Shown here one piece after another: positions 6,679 through 15,201 of a DNA stretch of 64,000 bases (position 1 is its first letter; the number at the start of each line of letters is the position of its first letter). Position numbers and translations under genes: made by a program. Source of the stretch: Seleniivibrio sp. (GTDB lineage: Bacteria; Chrysiogenota; Deferribacteres; Deferribacterales; Geovibrionaceae); NCBI RefSeq assembly GCF_021209385.1, contig NZ_JAJOIL010000013.1, forward strand, positions 44,207 to 108,206, given 5' to 3'. Under the pieces are notes generated by a model that was not told where the DNA came from, searched no databases, and saw only the letters and a program-made list of their open reading frames with translations.

Positions 6679-9492
6679 ATGCATAATGTTGAAAATATCG
6701 TCAACTATATCAAACAATCCCGTTTCGGCGAATATGTCTGTTTTAACAAGGTTTTTGAGGCGAAAGAGGCTGAGACCGTTCCTCTTGATGTCATAAAATC
6801 CGACATAATCCGTGACGCGCTTGCAGACACGGGCATTGAATCATTATACACACATCAGGCGGAGAGCTATGAGGCTGTGCGCCGCGGTGAAAACGTACTT
6901 ATCACCACGCCTACGGCATCTGGCAAGTCGCTCTGTTATAACCTTCCGGTAATAGAAGATATTTACCATAACAGAAACATTACCGCTCTTTATCTTTTCC
7001 CTCTGAAAGCACTTGGCAGAGACCAGATGCGGAGTATAGACAACTTTTTAGGTCATATCCCTTTGGGTGCTGGCATCAAAACGGCTGTTGTTGACGGTGA
7101 CACCGACAAGAAACTGCGCCGCAAGATTCAGAAGGACAGACCGAACATAATATTCAGCAACCCTGACATCATCCACTATTCCGTACTGCCTAAAAGGGAC
7201 GAATGGAGCGATTTTCTTTCGGGTCTTAAATACATAATAGTGGACGAACTGCACACCTACCGCGGCGTGTTCGGCAACCACGTTTATAACCTGTTTGCGC
7301 GGTTCATGCGTCTCTTTCCGAATGTGCAGATAATTTCCTGTTCCGCAACCATAGGCAACCCGCTGGAACTGGCGGAGACGATGTTCGGTCGGAAATTCAC
7401 ACATATTGACAAAAACGGTGCGCCGCAGGGCAGACGTTATTTCATGATGATAAGCCCGGATATACCCCTTGTGACAATGAGCAGTTTTCTGCTCAAAACC
7501 AATATTGAATCGGGACTTAAGACCATCTGTTTCACCAAATCCAGAAAGCAGACCGAGCGGATATTTGCTAACCTGCTGAACGCAGATGCGGGATATGCAA
7601 AGACGGTTTCTTCATACAGAGCGGGCTTTTTACCTGAGGAACGCAGGGAGATTGAGAAAGACCTCTCCGAAGGACGGCTGAAAGCGGTTGTGTCGACTTC
7701 TGCGTTTGAACTGGGCATCGACATAGGCGGGGTGGACTGTACGCTTCTGGCGGGTTATCCTGGGTCGCTCATGAGCCTTTGGCAGAGGGCAGGCAGGAGC
7801 GGACGGCGCGGAACTGACAGTCTGATAATCATGATAGCTGGCAACGATGCTCTTGATCAATACTATGTCAAGCACCCTGAAAAGCTCTATGAATCGGCTT
7901 TTGAGAATGTGGTTCTCGATACTGAAAACGAAAACGTGAACAAGGCGCACATCAAATGTGCGGCGTATGAAAAACCGATATCCGTTCATGAGGAATATTA
8001 CACGAAGAACCGCGTGCTAATAGACAAAATGGCGCTTGAGAGCAGTCTGTTCGTCAACGGCGAAGGGACGGAGTTCTTTACGCTTGCAAAATACCCCTAT
8101 ATGGAGGTCGACCTCCGCATGGCAGGCGACAGCTATACCATCCACTGCAACAACACGCTGATAGCTACAGCATCCGGCAGACGCGCCTATATGGAGAACT
8201 TTGAAGGCGCCATATACATGCACCGCGGCAACAATTTTATAATAAAGACTGTGGACAAGGCGAAGCGCGAGATACACGCGGAACCGTTCAGAGGAAACTA
8301 TTACACCATGCCCAACAGCGTCAAGCAGACGATGGTGGAGAAGACCATAAGAGAGACCGTACGAAAGGGAATCAGTGCCTGTTTCTGCGGACTTAAAGTT
8401 ACTGAACAGCTGGTGGGCTTTTCAAAGATATCCACCCGCACAGGGGAAAAGATAGTCGATACGGAGCTTGAAGAGGTTCCGATTCAGTTCGCGACCAAAG
8501 GGCTTTATGTGCTGGTTCCCGATGCTGTGAAACGTTCGGTTGAAGATGCAGGGTTTAATTTTATGGGCAGTATCCATGCCTTTGAACATGCCATGATATC
8601 GGTGATACCGACATTTTGCCTTGCGGCGCGTGACGATGTTGGCGGGATATCCTATCCGTTTCATCCACAGCTGCAAAGCTCTGCCGTATTCATGTACGAC
8701 GGCTATCCGGGCGGGATAGGTATAAACGAGCGGGTATTCGGCATCATTGATAAGCTGATGGAACGGACGCTTGAGCTGGTGCGCGATTGCGAATGTGAAA
8801 GCGGGTGTCCGGCGTGCATCTATTCGCCGAAATGCGGCAGCGGAAACTATCCGCTGGATAAGCAGGGTGCGGTGCATATCATGGAGATGCTTCTTAAGGG
8901 CGGATTTGAAACGAAAAATACGGAGATTGCCGAAATGCCGAGAACAGATACTTTGGTATATGACATAGAGACAAAACATTCAGCCGATGACGTTGGCGGG
9001 TGGAAGAATGCCGACAGGATGGGCATATCCGTTGCCGTGGTCTATTCGTTTGAAAAGGATGAGTACGAAACATACACCGAAGGGCAGGAAGAGGCGTTTA
9101 TCCAGCGGCTTGAAGGCGCTAAGATAATTGTCGGTTTTAACAATATCGGTTTCGATAACAAGGTCATAACAGGTTACAGAAAGCCCGACTTCACTAAAAC
9201 AATAGTGTTCGATATGCTGGCAGACGTTCTTAATTCCACCGGACGCAGATTCTCTCTTGATAACCTTGCTGGTGCATCCATCGGCGCGCAGAAAAGCGCG
9301 GACGGATTGCAGGCGCTTGAGTGGTACAAAGAGGGCAGGATAGACCTGATAGCCGAATACTGCAAAAAGGACGTTGAGGTAACAAAAAACCTCCTGCTCC
9401 ACGGAATGGAGGGAGGTTTTATTAATGCTGTTCTCAAAGAGGGAGCGGTTATCCGCATCCCCGTAAGCTGGGAGACGTTAAGACGTCTTTAA
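6679..9492 (+). CDS. MrfA-type DEAD/DEAH helicase fused to a DEDD exonuclease
   Basis: 937 residues from ATG 6679. A GTG at 6661 is also in frame, but it overlaps a promoter-like element and neither start has a strong ribosome site. Part 1 is a superfamily 2 helicase: T-P-T-A-S-G-K-S Walker A (77-84), D-E-L-H box, S-A-T, and motif VI Q-R-A-G-R-S-G-R-R-G. Part 2 is the MrfA-type C-terminal domain with a four-Cys cluster (C-E-S-G-C-P-A-C near C-G-S-G). Part 3, from about residue 755, is an RNase H-like 3'-5' exonuclease: D-I-E (from D762), F-N-N-I-G-F-D, and Y-C-K-K-D (Y894, D898), giving a DEDD set of the Yx3D type. In Bacillus, MrfA and the exonuclease MrfB are separate proteins of mitomycin-lesion repair; here they appear joined. 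Its end overlaps the convergent nptA-like gene by 15 bases. Confidence 0.85.
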   Translation: MHNVENIVNYIKQSRFGEYVCFNKVFEAKEAETVPLDVIKSDIIRDALADTGIESLYTHQAESYEAVRRGENVLITTPTASGKSLCYNLPVIEDIYHNRNITALYLFPLKALGRDQMRSIDNFLGHIPLGAGIKTAVVDGDTDKKLRRKIQKDRPNIIFSNPDIIHYSVLPKRDEWSDFLSGLKYIIVDELHTYRGVFGNHVYNLFARFMRLFPNVQIISCSATIGNPLELAETMFGRKFTHIDKNGAPQGRRYFMMISPDIPLVTMSSFLLKTNIESGLKTICFTKSRKQTERIFANLLNADAGYAKTVSSYRAGFLPEERREIEKDLSEGRLKAVVSTSAFELGIDIGGVDCTLLAGYPGSLMSLWQRAGRSGRRGTDSLIIMIAGNDALDQYYVKHPEKLYESAFENVVLDTENENVNKAHIKCAAYEKPISVHEEYYTKNRVLIDKMALESSLFVNGEGTEFFTLAKYPYMEVDLRMAGDSYTIHCNNTLIATASGRRAYMENFEGAIYMHRGNNFIIKTVDKAKREIHAEPFRGNYYTMPNSVKQTMVEKTIRETVRKGISACFCGLKVTEQLVGFSKISTRTGEKIVDTELEEVPIQFATKGLYVLVPDAVKRSVEDAGFNFMGSIHAFEHAMISVIPTFCLAARDDVGGISYPFHPQLQSSAVFMYDGYPGGIGINERVFGIIDKLMERTLELVRDCECESGCPACIYSPKCGSGNYPLDKQGAVHIMEMLLKGGFETKNTEIAEMPRTDTLVYDIETKHSADDVGGWKNADRMGISVAVVYSFEKDEYETYTEGQEEAFIQRLEGAKIIVGFNNIGFDNKVITGYRKPDFTKTIVFDMLADVLNSTGRRFSLDNLAGASIGAQKSADGLQALEWYKEGRIDLIAEYCKKDVEVTKNLLLHGMEGGFINAVLKEGAVIRIPVSWETLRRL

Positions 9493-11145
9493 TCCCTTTT
9501 CTTTGCTGAAAACCATCACCTGAGCGATGTTATAAACGTGGTCGGCTGCCTTTTCAAGGTTGTTCACTATGTCAACGAAGATCAGACCTGAGTTGATGTT
9601 GCATTTACCTTCGTTCAGCCTGTGCATGTGATTGTTTTTGAATTTTTTGCGCAGACTGTCCACCAGCTCCTCATCGTTGAGGTCTATCTCCTTTATGTCC
9701 TCGTCCGTTCCGTAGTGGGCAATGGTTGCCACCGCGAACCTTTCAACCACGTCGAACATATATTTTATCTCACGGTCGGCTTCGTCTGAAAATTCCATCT
9801 CTTTGCGGATAAGTTTGTCCGTGAAACGGGCTATGTTGTCCGCGTTGTCGCCAAGCTTTTCGAGGTTTTGTATAACGTGTGTGAGTTCGTCGATTGTTTT
9901 TGCTGTTGATGCGCTGATGTTTTGTCTGGAGAGTTGTGAGAGGAATTCGTTGAATTCTTTTTCGTACTGATCGAGCTTAAACTCCATTATCTTTATGTCC
10001 GTCAGTTTAGAACTCTTTGCGTTGTAAGATTCTCTGGCGAGGCTGAGCATCTCAAGGGAAATCTTGGACATGTTGACGACCTCTTTCTTTGCCTGCGCAA
10101 CTGCGATTGAGGGCGTTTTAAGCATGTTTGCATCCAGACGGAGCATCTTCGTCAGTGTGTTGTCCTCCGGTTTTATGATGCGCTCACAAAGTTTCGCTAT
10201 GAGCGGCAGGAAGGGGAGGAACACTATAGTATTTATGATGTTGAACGTTGTATGTATGTTTGCTATGTGTCTGGCTATATTTGGTTTCGAGCCGTCTGCA
10301 GCTATAAAATCAACAGCTCCAGGTGTTACCGCATCTACAAAGTGTACCAGAAACGGGAGCAGGATAAGCATGTAGCACACGCCTATGAAGTTGAACAGGA
10401 AATGACCAAGAGCCGCCTGTTTTGCCGTACGGTTTGCGCCGATGGCAGCAATGTTGGCAGTTATTGTTGTTCCGATGTTTTCACCCATAACAAGTGCCGC
10501 CGCTGCCGTGAAATCCAGTATACCCGTAGAGGCGAGGGCAATAGTGATACCGACTGTTGCGGAACTGCTCTGCACTATCATCGTGAGAACCGCACCCGCT
10601 ATGCAGGCTATTATAGGATTTTTGCCGAAGAAGACGAACATATCGACGAATCCCTGCATTTCGCGCAGAGGAACGAATGATTTGGTCATGGTCTCCATTC
10701 CGAAAAAGAGAAGACCGAAGCCCAGCATTATCTCGCCGTAATATTTAAGTTTTGAGTTTGAGCTGAACATAGCCAGCACAACACCGATGCCTATGCAGGG
10801 CATGGCAAGCGCTGTAACCTTAAAGGCTATCATCTGTGCCGTTATGGTTGTTCCTATGTTCGCGCCGAATACAACGCTGAGCGCCTGCATAAGGTTCATC
10901 AGTCCCGCGTTAACGAAACCGACCACCATAACTGTTGTTGCTGATGAACTTTGAATTACTACCGTTACGGCAGTTCCCACAAGGGTGCCAATGAATCTGT
11001 TAGAAGTGAATTTCTCGATGATACTTTTAAGACCTTCGCCCGCGCTCTTCTGAAGTCCTTCCGACATGAGCTTCATACCGAACAGGAACATACCCAGTCC
11101 GCCCATCGTGCCGAACAGGATTTCCACCCATAGGGAGTCGAACAT
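9478..11145 (-). CDS. Na+/phosphate cotransporter family protein with PhoU-like tail
   Basis: 555 residues. The membrane part (about 1-310) has the two inverted halves of the Na/Pi cotransporter II family, each with its Q-S-S-S-A-T signature (65-70 and 192-197) and G-A-N-I-G-T-T / G-E-N-I-G-T-T repeats. The cytoplasmic tail (about 345-545) is a PhoU-like helical domain. Predicted role: sodium-coupled phosphate uptake at the inner membrane, or phosphate export as proposed for E. coli YjbB. It lies 99 bases downstream of phoR in the same orientation, which fits membership of the phosphate regulon. Its 3' end overlaps the convergent helicase gene by 15 bases. Confidence 0.88.
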   Translation of the reverse strand: MFDSLWVEILFGTMGGLGMFLFGMKLMSEGLQKSAGEGLKSIIEKFTSNRFIGTLVGTAVTVVIQSSSATTVMVVGFVNAGLMNLMQALSVVFGANIGTTITAQMIAFKVTALAMPCIGIGVVLAMFSSNSKLKYYGEIMLGFGLLFFGMETMTKSFVPLREMQGFVDMFVFFGKNPIIACIAGAVLTMIVQSSSATVGITIALASTGILDFTAAAALVMGENIGTTITANIAAIGANRTAKQAALGHFLFNFIGVCYMLILLPFLVHFVDAVTPGAVDFIAADGSKPNIARHIANIHTTFNIINTIVFLPFLPLIAKLCERIIKPEDNTLTKMLRLDANMLKTPSIAVAQAKKEVVNMSKISLEMLSLARESYNAKSSKLTDIKIMEFKLDQYEKEFNEFLSQLSRQNISASTAKTIDELTHVIQNLEKLGDNADNIARFTDKLIRKEMEFSDEADREIKYMFDVVERFAVATIAHYGTDEDIKEIDLNDEELVDSLRKKFKNNHMHRLNEGKCNINSGLIFVDIVNNLEKAADHVYNIAQVMVFSKEKGLKTS

Positions 11146-11221
11146 ATGCCACCGCCACTGTTTTATAATCAGCGACAGGATACAGAACTGTTAAAAAAAT
11201 GCAAGACAAAAGTCAGGAAAC

Positions 11222-11243
11222 TGTAATGTTAAATTTTTGTCAA
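11222..11243 (-). promoter_or_regulatory. partial Pho-box-like repeats between phoR and the cotransporter gene
   Basis: On the plus strand TGTTAA (11227-11232) and TGTCAA (11238-11243) are 11 bases apart, the same period as the strong Pho box at 14415-14453. TGTAAT overlaps at 11222. With only two units the case is weak, but the site lies about 80-100 bases before the cotransporter start. Confidence 0.35.
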
Positions 11244-11244
11244 A

Positions 11245-12963
11245 TCAGGCATTATCCTGATTTTTCTCCTTTTCTTCAAGGACTACCGTGAACGTGTTGC
11301 CGTTTTTCTTATTGGTTTTCACGAACACTTTTCCGTCATAAAGGGTGACAATATGCTTAACTATGGAAAGCCCCAGACCGGTGCCTGTGGAGTTCTGGTT
11401 TTTGGATTTGTCCATGGTGTAAAAGCGCTCGAATATTCTCTGCTGTTCCTCAATAGGGATGGCAGGACCTTCATCCTCAACTTTGAGGGTTATTTTGTTG
11501 TCAGACTGTTCAAGACTGACTGAGATATTATCTCCTGTTGAATATTTGACAGCGTTGTCAACAAGATTGGTTACTATACTCATCAGGTGCTCACGCAGAA
11601 CATAAACTTCCGTTGCATTGGATTCAAAGGTGATATTCTGGGGTCTGTCGCTGTAATAAGCTTCTATCTCTTCTTTAAGCTCGGCTAAGTTTGTAGGCTC
11701 CTCAAGATTTATCTCTTCACGGAGCATTTCAAGCCTGTGGAGTTTGAGTATGTCGTTTATAAGCAGATTCAGTCTATTAGAACTGCTGAAGATTATGTTG
11801 ATAAATTTGTCATGGAACTTCTTGTCCATGTCGGGATCATTCATTATGGTCTCTGAGTAGCCCATTATCATCGCCAGAGGAGTTTTAAGCTCGTGGGTGA
11901 TGTTGCCTATAAGCTCGGTTTTGAACTGCTCATATTCGGCTCTTTCGGTTATATCAAAGAAGGCGACGAGTTTTTCATTGTCATAAACTCGGATGTAAAC
12001 CTCGTAGATGCGTCCTCGGAGGCTTTTCTGTGTTCTTTTGGAGTCAGTGGTTGTGAGCACGTCCGTAAGGAAGGAGAGCGCTTCCATATCGTTCGTCTGT
12101 TTGATGACGTTCTGCCCCTCTTTAAGGTTGAAGCCGAGATATTGAGATGCGCGCTGGTTAAAGTGCTGAACGGCGTCTTTATTGTCCAGAAGGATGATGC
12201 CCTCTTCAAGTATGCCGAAGATGTGATTAAGCTTCTGTTTCTCATGTTCCAGCTGTTTTGTCTTCTGGTGCATGGAATTGTATATCCTGTAGATAACGCT
12301 TACCAGTTTTGTAAGGGTTTTGTCGCTGAAAGAGGGGAAGTACACTTTCGTTTCGCCCGCCTCTATTCTGTCGGCAACCAGTGAAAGCTGGTGTATCGGG
12401 TTGCTTATGCGTCTTGCCAGATAGAGCGATATTAGCCCCACTGTGATGAACAGGAAAATGTATATTGTTACGTTCTGCTTGATAAGTCTTTCCTGAATAG
12501 CTGTAATGTCAGCCATGGGGTATGATATGCGCAAAACGATTCCGTCATTGTATTTAACGGCGTAGTAGTTCATTGCCTCTTCGGTGGTGGAACTTCTTCT
12601 TATGGAACTGCCGCTGCCTCTCTCGAATGCTTCGATGACTTCGGGTCTTTTGGCATGGTTTTCCATTTTCTTAACGTGAGCGAGGTCGTAGTAGGAATCG
12701 TCAACGACTGTACCGTCTTTTCTGATCACGGTGACGCGTATATTTGTATTCTTTGAAAGCTCGGCAAGTTTTTCATGTACCTGCGGGTCAAACTCTTCCG
12801 AGAAGTGATAACCTTTCAGTATCTCCGCTTTATTTTCCATTTCTGAGTGGAATTTTGCTGATTCCGCCTGAAGCGTAACTTTGTTGCTAACTTTCCAGCC
12901 GATGCCGAGAATTATGGCAACGGGGATGTAAATTATCAGAAATACTTTAAGGTATGATCTCAT
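11245..12963 (-). CDS. phoR: phosphate regulon sensor histidine kinase
   Basis: 572 residues. TM1 (about 7-26), an extracytoplasmic sensor region (30-160), TM2 (167-184), HAMP (185-235) and a PAS domain (243-340) lead to a HisKA domain with N-I-T-H-E-L-K-T-P (phosphorylated His357), N box N-L-V-D-N-A-V-K-Y (466-474), and G-T-G-L-G-L-S-I-V. The architecture is that of PhoR with a large periplasmic loop, as in Gram-positive and deltaproteobacterial types rather than E. coli. It overlaps phoB by 4 bases, so translation is coupled. Predicted to phosphorylate PhoB when phosphate is low. Confidence 0.88.
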   Translation of the reverse strand: MRSYLKVFLIIYIPVAIILGIGWKVSNKVTLQAESAKFHSEMENKAEILKGYHFSEEFDPQVHEKLAELSKNTNIRVTVIRKDGTVVDDSYYDLAHVKKMENHAKRPEVIEAFERGSGSSIRRSSTTEEAMNYYAVKYNDGIVLRISYPMADITAIQERLIKQNVTIYIFLFITVGLISLYLARRISNPIHQLSLVADRIEAGETKVYFPSFSDKTLTKLVSVIYRIYNSMHQKTKQLEHEKQKLNHIFGILEEGIILLDNKDAVQHFNQRASQYLGFNLKEGQNVIKQTNDMEALSFLTDVLTTTDSKRTQKSLRGRIYEVYIRVYDNEKLVAFFDITERAEYEQFKTELIGNITHELKTPLAMIMGYSETIMNDPDMDKKFHDKFINIIFSSSNRLNLLINDILKLHRLEMLREEINLEEPTNLAELKEEIEAYYSDRPQNITFESNATEVYVLREHLMSIVTNLVDNAVKYSTGDNISVSLEQSDNKITLKVEDEGPAIPIEEQQRIFERFYTMDKSKNQNSTGTGLGLSIVKHIVTLYDGKVFVKTNKKNGNTFTVVLEEKEKNQDNA

Positions 12964-13631
12964 ATGTCTGCTCTGTATCCTATTTTCGGTACTGATTTAA
13001 TAAAGGAGCCTCTGTCGCCCAGTTTTTTGCGGAGAGATGAAACGTGGGTGTCAACCGTTCTGGTGTACACATCCGATTCATATCCCCAGACTGCATTGAG
13101 TATCTGGTTTCTGGTAAAGACTCTTTTCGGATGCTTCAGAAGCATCAGGAGGAGTTCGTATTCTTTATTGGTAAGACTGACGTCTTCTCCGTCCACAGTA
13201 ACCGTATAGTTGCCGGTGTCAATGTTTATTCCGTTGATGGATATCACTTTTGACTTTATGGCAGGGTTTCTGCGCAGTATAGCGTTTATCTTTGCGATGA
13301 GTATCTTGATGCTGAACGGCTTTGTAAGATAATCGTCCGCACCCATCTCAAGCCCGTTTATTATATCCTGCTCGGTGTTCTTTGCAGAGATGATTATTAT
13401 CGGAACGCCTGAGAATTTTTTGTTGTTGCGGACTATCTGCAGAAACTGCATCCCTTTAAGCCCGGGGAGCATCAGGTCAAGGAGAATGATATCCACATCG
13501 TTATTCTCAAGGTGGATAAGACCTTCGTTCGCATTGTCAAAGCAGATGGTTTCGCAGTTTTCCTTTGAAAGATTGTAGGAGATAAGATCCCTTATCTCTT
13601 CGTGGTCTTCAATGACAAGGACCTTTATCAT
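12960..13631 (-). CDS. phoB: phosphate regulon response regulator
   Basis: 223 residues. Receiver domain with acidic pair E8-D9, phosphoacceptor D52 in L-L-D-L-M-L-P-G, and the conserved Lys in Y-L-T-K-P-F. An OmpR/PhoB winged helix follows (about 125-222), with T-N-K-E-Y-E-L-L and V-D-T-H-V-S-S-L-R-K-K-L. It lies between phoU and phoR with 4-base overlaps on both sides. Predicted to bind 11-bp direct repeats such as those upstream of phoU. Confidence 0.9.
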   Translation of the reverse strand: MIKVLVIEDHEEIRDLISYNLSKENCETICFDNANEGLIHLENNDVDIILLDLMLPGLKGMQFLQIVRNNKKFSGVPIIIISAKNTEQDIINGLEMGADDYLTKPFSIKILIAKINAILRRNPAIKSKVISINGINIDTGNYTVTVDGEDVSLTNKEYELLLMLLKHPKRVFTRNQILNAVWGYESDVYTRTVDTHVSSLRKKLGDRGSFIKSVPKIGYRADI

Positions 13632-14308
13632 GCTTCCTCCTCTTCGATATCAATTACCGTGTGGCGGATTATTTTGCCTTCAACCATATAGTATACCATT
13701 TCAGCTATGTTCGTTGCGTGGTCGGCAATCCTTTCCAGTCTGCGCGAGATGTTAAGCAGTGAAAGCACGGTGTGCAGTTTGCTTACATCCTCCATAGTAT
13801 ATGTAAGAAGCTCTCTCATTACCTGATCATGAAGCTGGTCGATCATATCGTCACGTTTAATGACTTCAAAAGCCATTTTCGTATCGGAGTTAAAGAAGGC
13901 TTCCAGCGCGTCGTGTATCATGCCGGTTGCGATGTCTGCCATCTTGGGTATGTCTATGTAGGGTTTAAGCTGCGGTTGTTCGGCAAGCCTTATGGACTCG
14001 CGGCAGATACTGACCGCATGGTCGCCGACACGCTCTATGTCTGTGATTATACGGGTTGCCGTGATGATATATCTGAGGTCGACTGCCTTCGGCTCAAAAA
14101 GCGCCAGCATCTTTACACAGTGTTCGTCGATATCAACGTCCAGCCTGTCCAGTCTTTCGTCTGTTTCAATGACTGAAAGCGCAAGTTCCTGGTCACGGTT
14201 AACCAGCGATTTTATGGATTCCGCAACCATTTTTGTGGCTGTGGTCGCCATTTCCGCCAGCATACCTTTGAGCTGGATGTATTCTTTTTCGTGTCTGAAT
14301 GCTGTCAT
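13628..14308 (-). CDS. phoU: phosphate-specific transport system regulator
   Basis: 226 residues, usual PhoU length. Two three-helix-bundle repeats carry PhoU hallmarks such as D-E-H-C-V-K-M-L-A, I-T-D-I-E-R-V-G-D-H-A and R-R-L-E-R-I-A-D-H-A-T-N-I-A-E, whose acidic residues bind metal. First gene of a phoU-phoB-phoR operon with 4-base overlaps. In the family it damps PhoR signalling when phosphate is plentiful. No pstSCAB genes are in the window, so its partner here may be the nearby Na/Pi transporter. Confidence 0.92.
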   Translation of the reverse strand: MTAFRHEKEYIQLKGMLAEMATTATKMVAESIKSLVNRDQELALSVIETDERLDRLDVDIDEHCVKMLALFEPKAVDLRYIITATRIITDIERVGDHAVSICRESIRLAEQPQLKPYIDIPKMADIATGMIHDALEAFFNSDTKMAFEVIKRDDMIDQLHDQVMRELLTYTMEDVSKLHTVLSLLNISRRLERIADHATNIAEMVYYMVEGKIIRHTVIDIEEEEA

Positions 14309-14414
14309 ATCTTTTCACCTCATTAGTGCCGAAGGTGTTTTTTGTTTCTGCAAGTATAACACCAATATCTGTAAAATTAACATGTTCGGCTTCTGCACAA
14401 CAATAATTAAGTTG

Positions 14415-14453
14415 TGTAAGATGTCTGTGAAACTAATGTCAAAGAAATGTAAA
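14415..14453 (-). promoter_or_regulatory. Pho box: four direct repeats at exact 11-bp spacing
   Basis: Plus-strand hexamers TGTAAG (14415), TGTGAA (14426), TGTCAA (14437) and TGTAAA (14448) start exactly 11 bases apart. On the minus strand, the direction of phoU, they read TTTACA, TTGACA, TTCACA and CTTACA, matching the TT-N-ACA hexamer with 5-base gaps known for PhoB/PhoP sites. The array is about 107-145 bases upstream of phoU. Inference: PhoB~P binds here to autoregulate the operon. Confidence 0.8.
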
Positions 14454-14474
14454 ATTATTGATTATGTGTCAGAT

Positions 14475-15200
14475 TCAGCCGTTTTTGTTCAGAACGGTCA
14501 GATGTTCGGCAATGGCTTTGCCAAGAACGGAGAGAAGAAGCTGAACCTCCCTTTCGGTGAAGTTTTTCGATTCTGTCATAAGGCGTATCTCTTCAAAAAT
14601 TTTGTCAGGGTTCTGCGTATTAAGGCATCCGAACGTTTCAAGAAACAGCTTCATCTTACCCATCAGGGCGTCGGTGAGCTTTCTGTCGGCATATTTAATT
14701 TCTGTGTGCGGCGTTCTGTCCGGAGTGTTCTTTATCTCCCACAGCACAACAAGCACCGCCTGTGCAAGGTTCATGCTGGGGAATACGTCGGAAGTGTCAA
14801 GGGTGACAAATCTGTGGCATGCTGAAAGCTGTGTGTTTGAAAGCCCTGACTTTTCGTTTCCGAATAGCAGTCCTGCTGTCATGCCTTTGGACGTGATGTT
14901 CAGAAGCAGGTCTTTCAGACCGGAAAGCGGTATATGCAGTCCTTCTGTTTTCGGAGTGCGCATGCTGATACCGATTATCTTGTCCGAACCAGAAAGAAGA
15001 TCGTCAAAGTCATTCGCATGGCGTGCGTTTTCAAGTATGTTCTCCGCCGCCAGAGCATATTTAAGCGCAGTGGGATGGGTACTGTTCAGCCGCCCGTAAT
15101 AAACGAGTTCAGAAAAACCTGTGTTTGCCATTGCGCGGGCTATGAAGCCAAGATTGACAGCGCCCTCTGGATTGGCGAGAAGAACCTTGATACCTTTCAA
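14475..15200 (-). CDS. trmJ: SpoU-family tRNA (cytidine/uridine-2'-O-) methyltransferase, TrmJ type
   Basis: 241 residues. It has the three SPOUT knot motifs: N-P-E-G-A-V-N-L-G-F-I-A-R-A-M-A-N-T-G (10-28), L-L-F-G-N-E-K-S-G-L-S-N, and F-P-S-M-N-L-A-Q-A-V-L-V-V-L-W-E. The last is the TrmJ form. TrmJ methylates the 2'-O of tRNA position 32. It starts one base after the stop of the lytic transglycosylase gene (minus strand), so the two are probably cotranscribed. Exact tRNA target is inferred from the family. Confidence 0.82.
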   Translation of the reverse strand: MKGIKVLLANPEGAVNLGFIARAMANTGFSELVYYGRLNSTHPTALKYALAAENILENARHANDFDDLLSGSDKIIGISMRTPKTEGLHIPLSGLKDLLLNITSKGMTAGLLFGNEKSGLSNTQLSACHRFVTLDTSDVFPSMNLAQAVLVVLWEIKNTPDRTPHTEIKYADRKLTDALMGKMKLFLETFGCLNTQNPDKIFEEIRLMTESKNFTEREVQLLLSVLGKAIAEHLTVLNKNG

Positions 15201-15201
15201 A

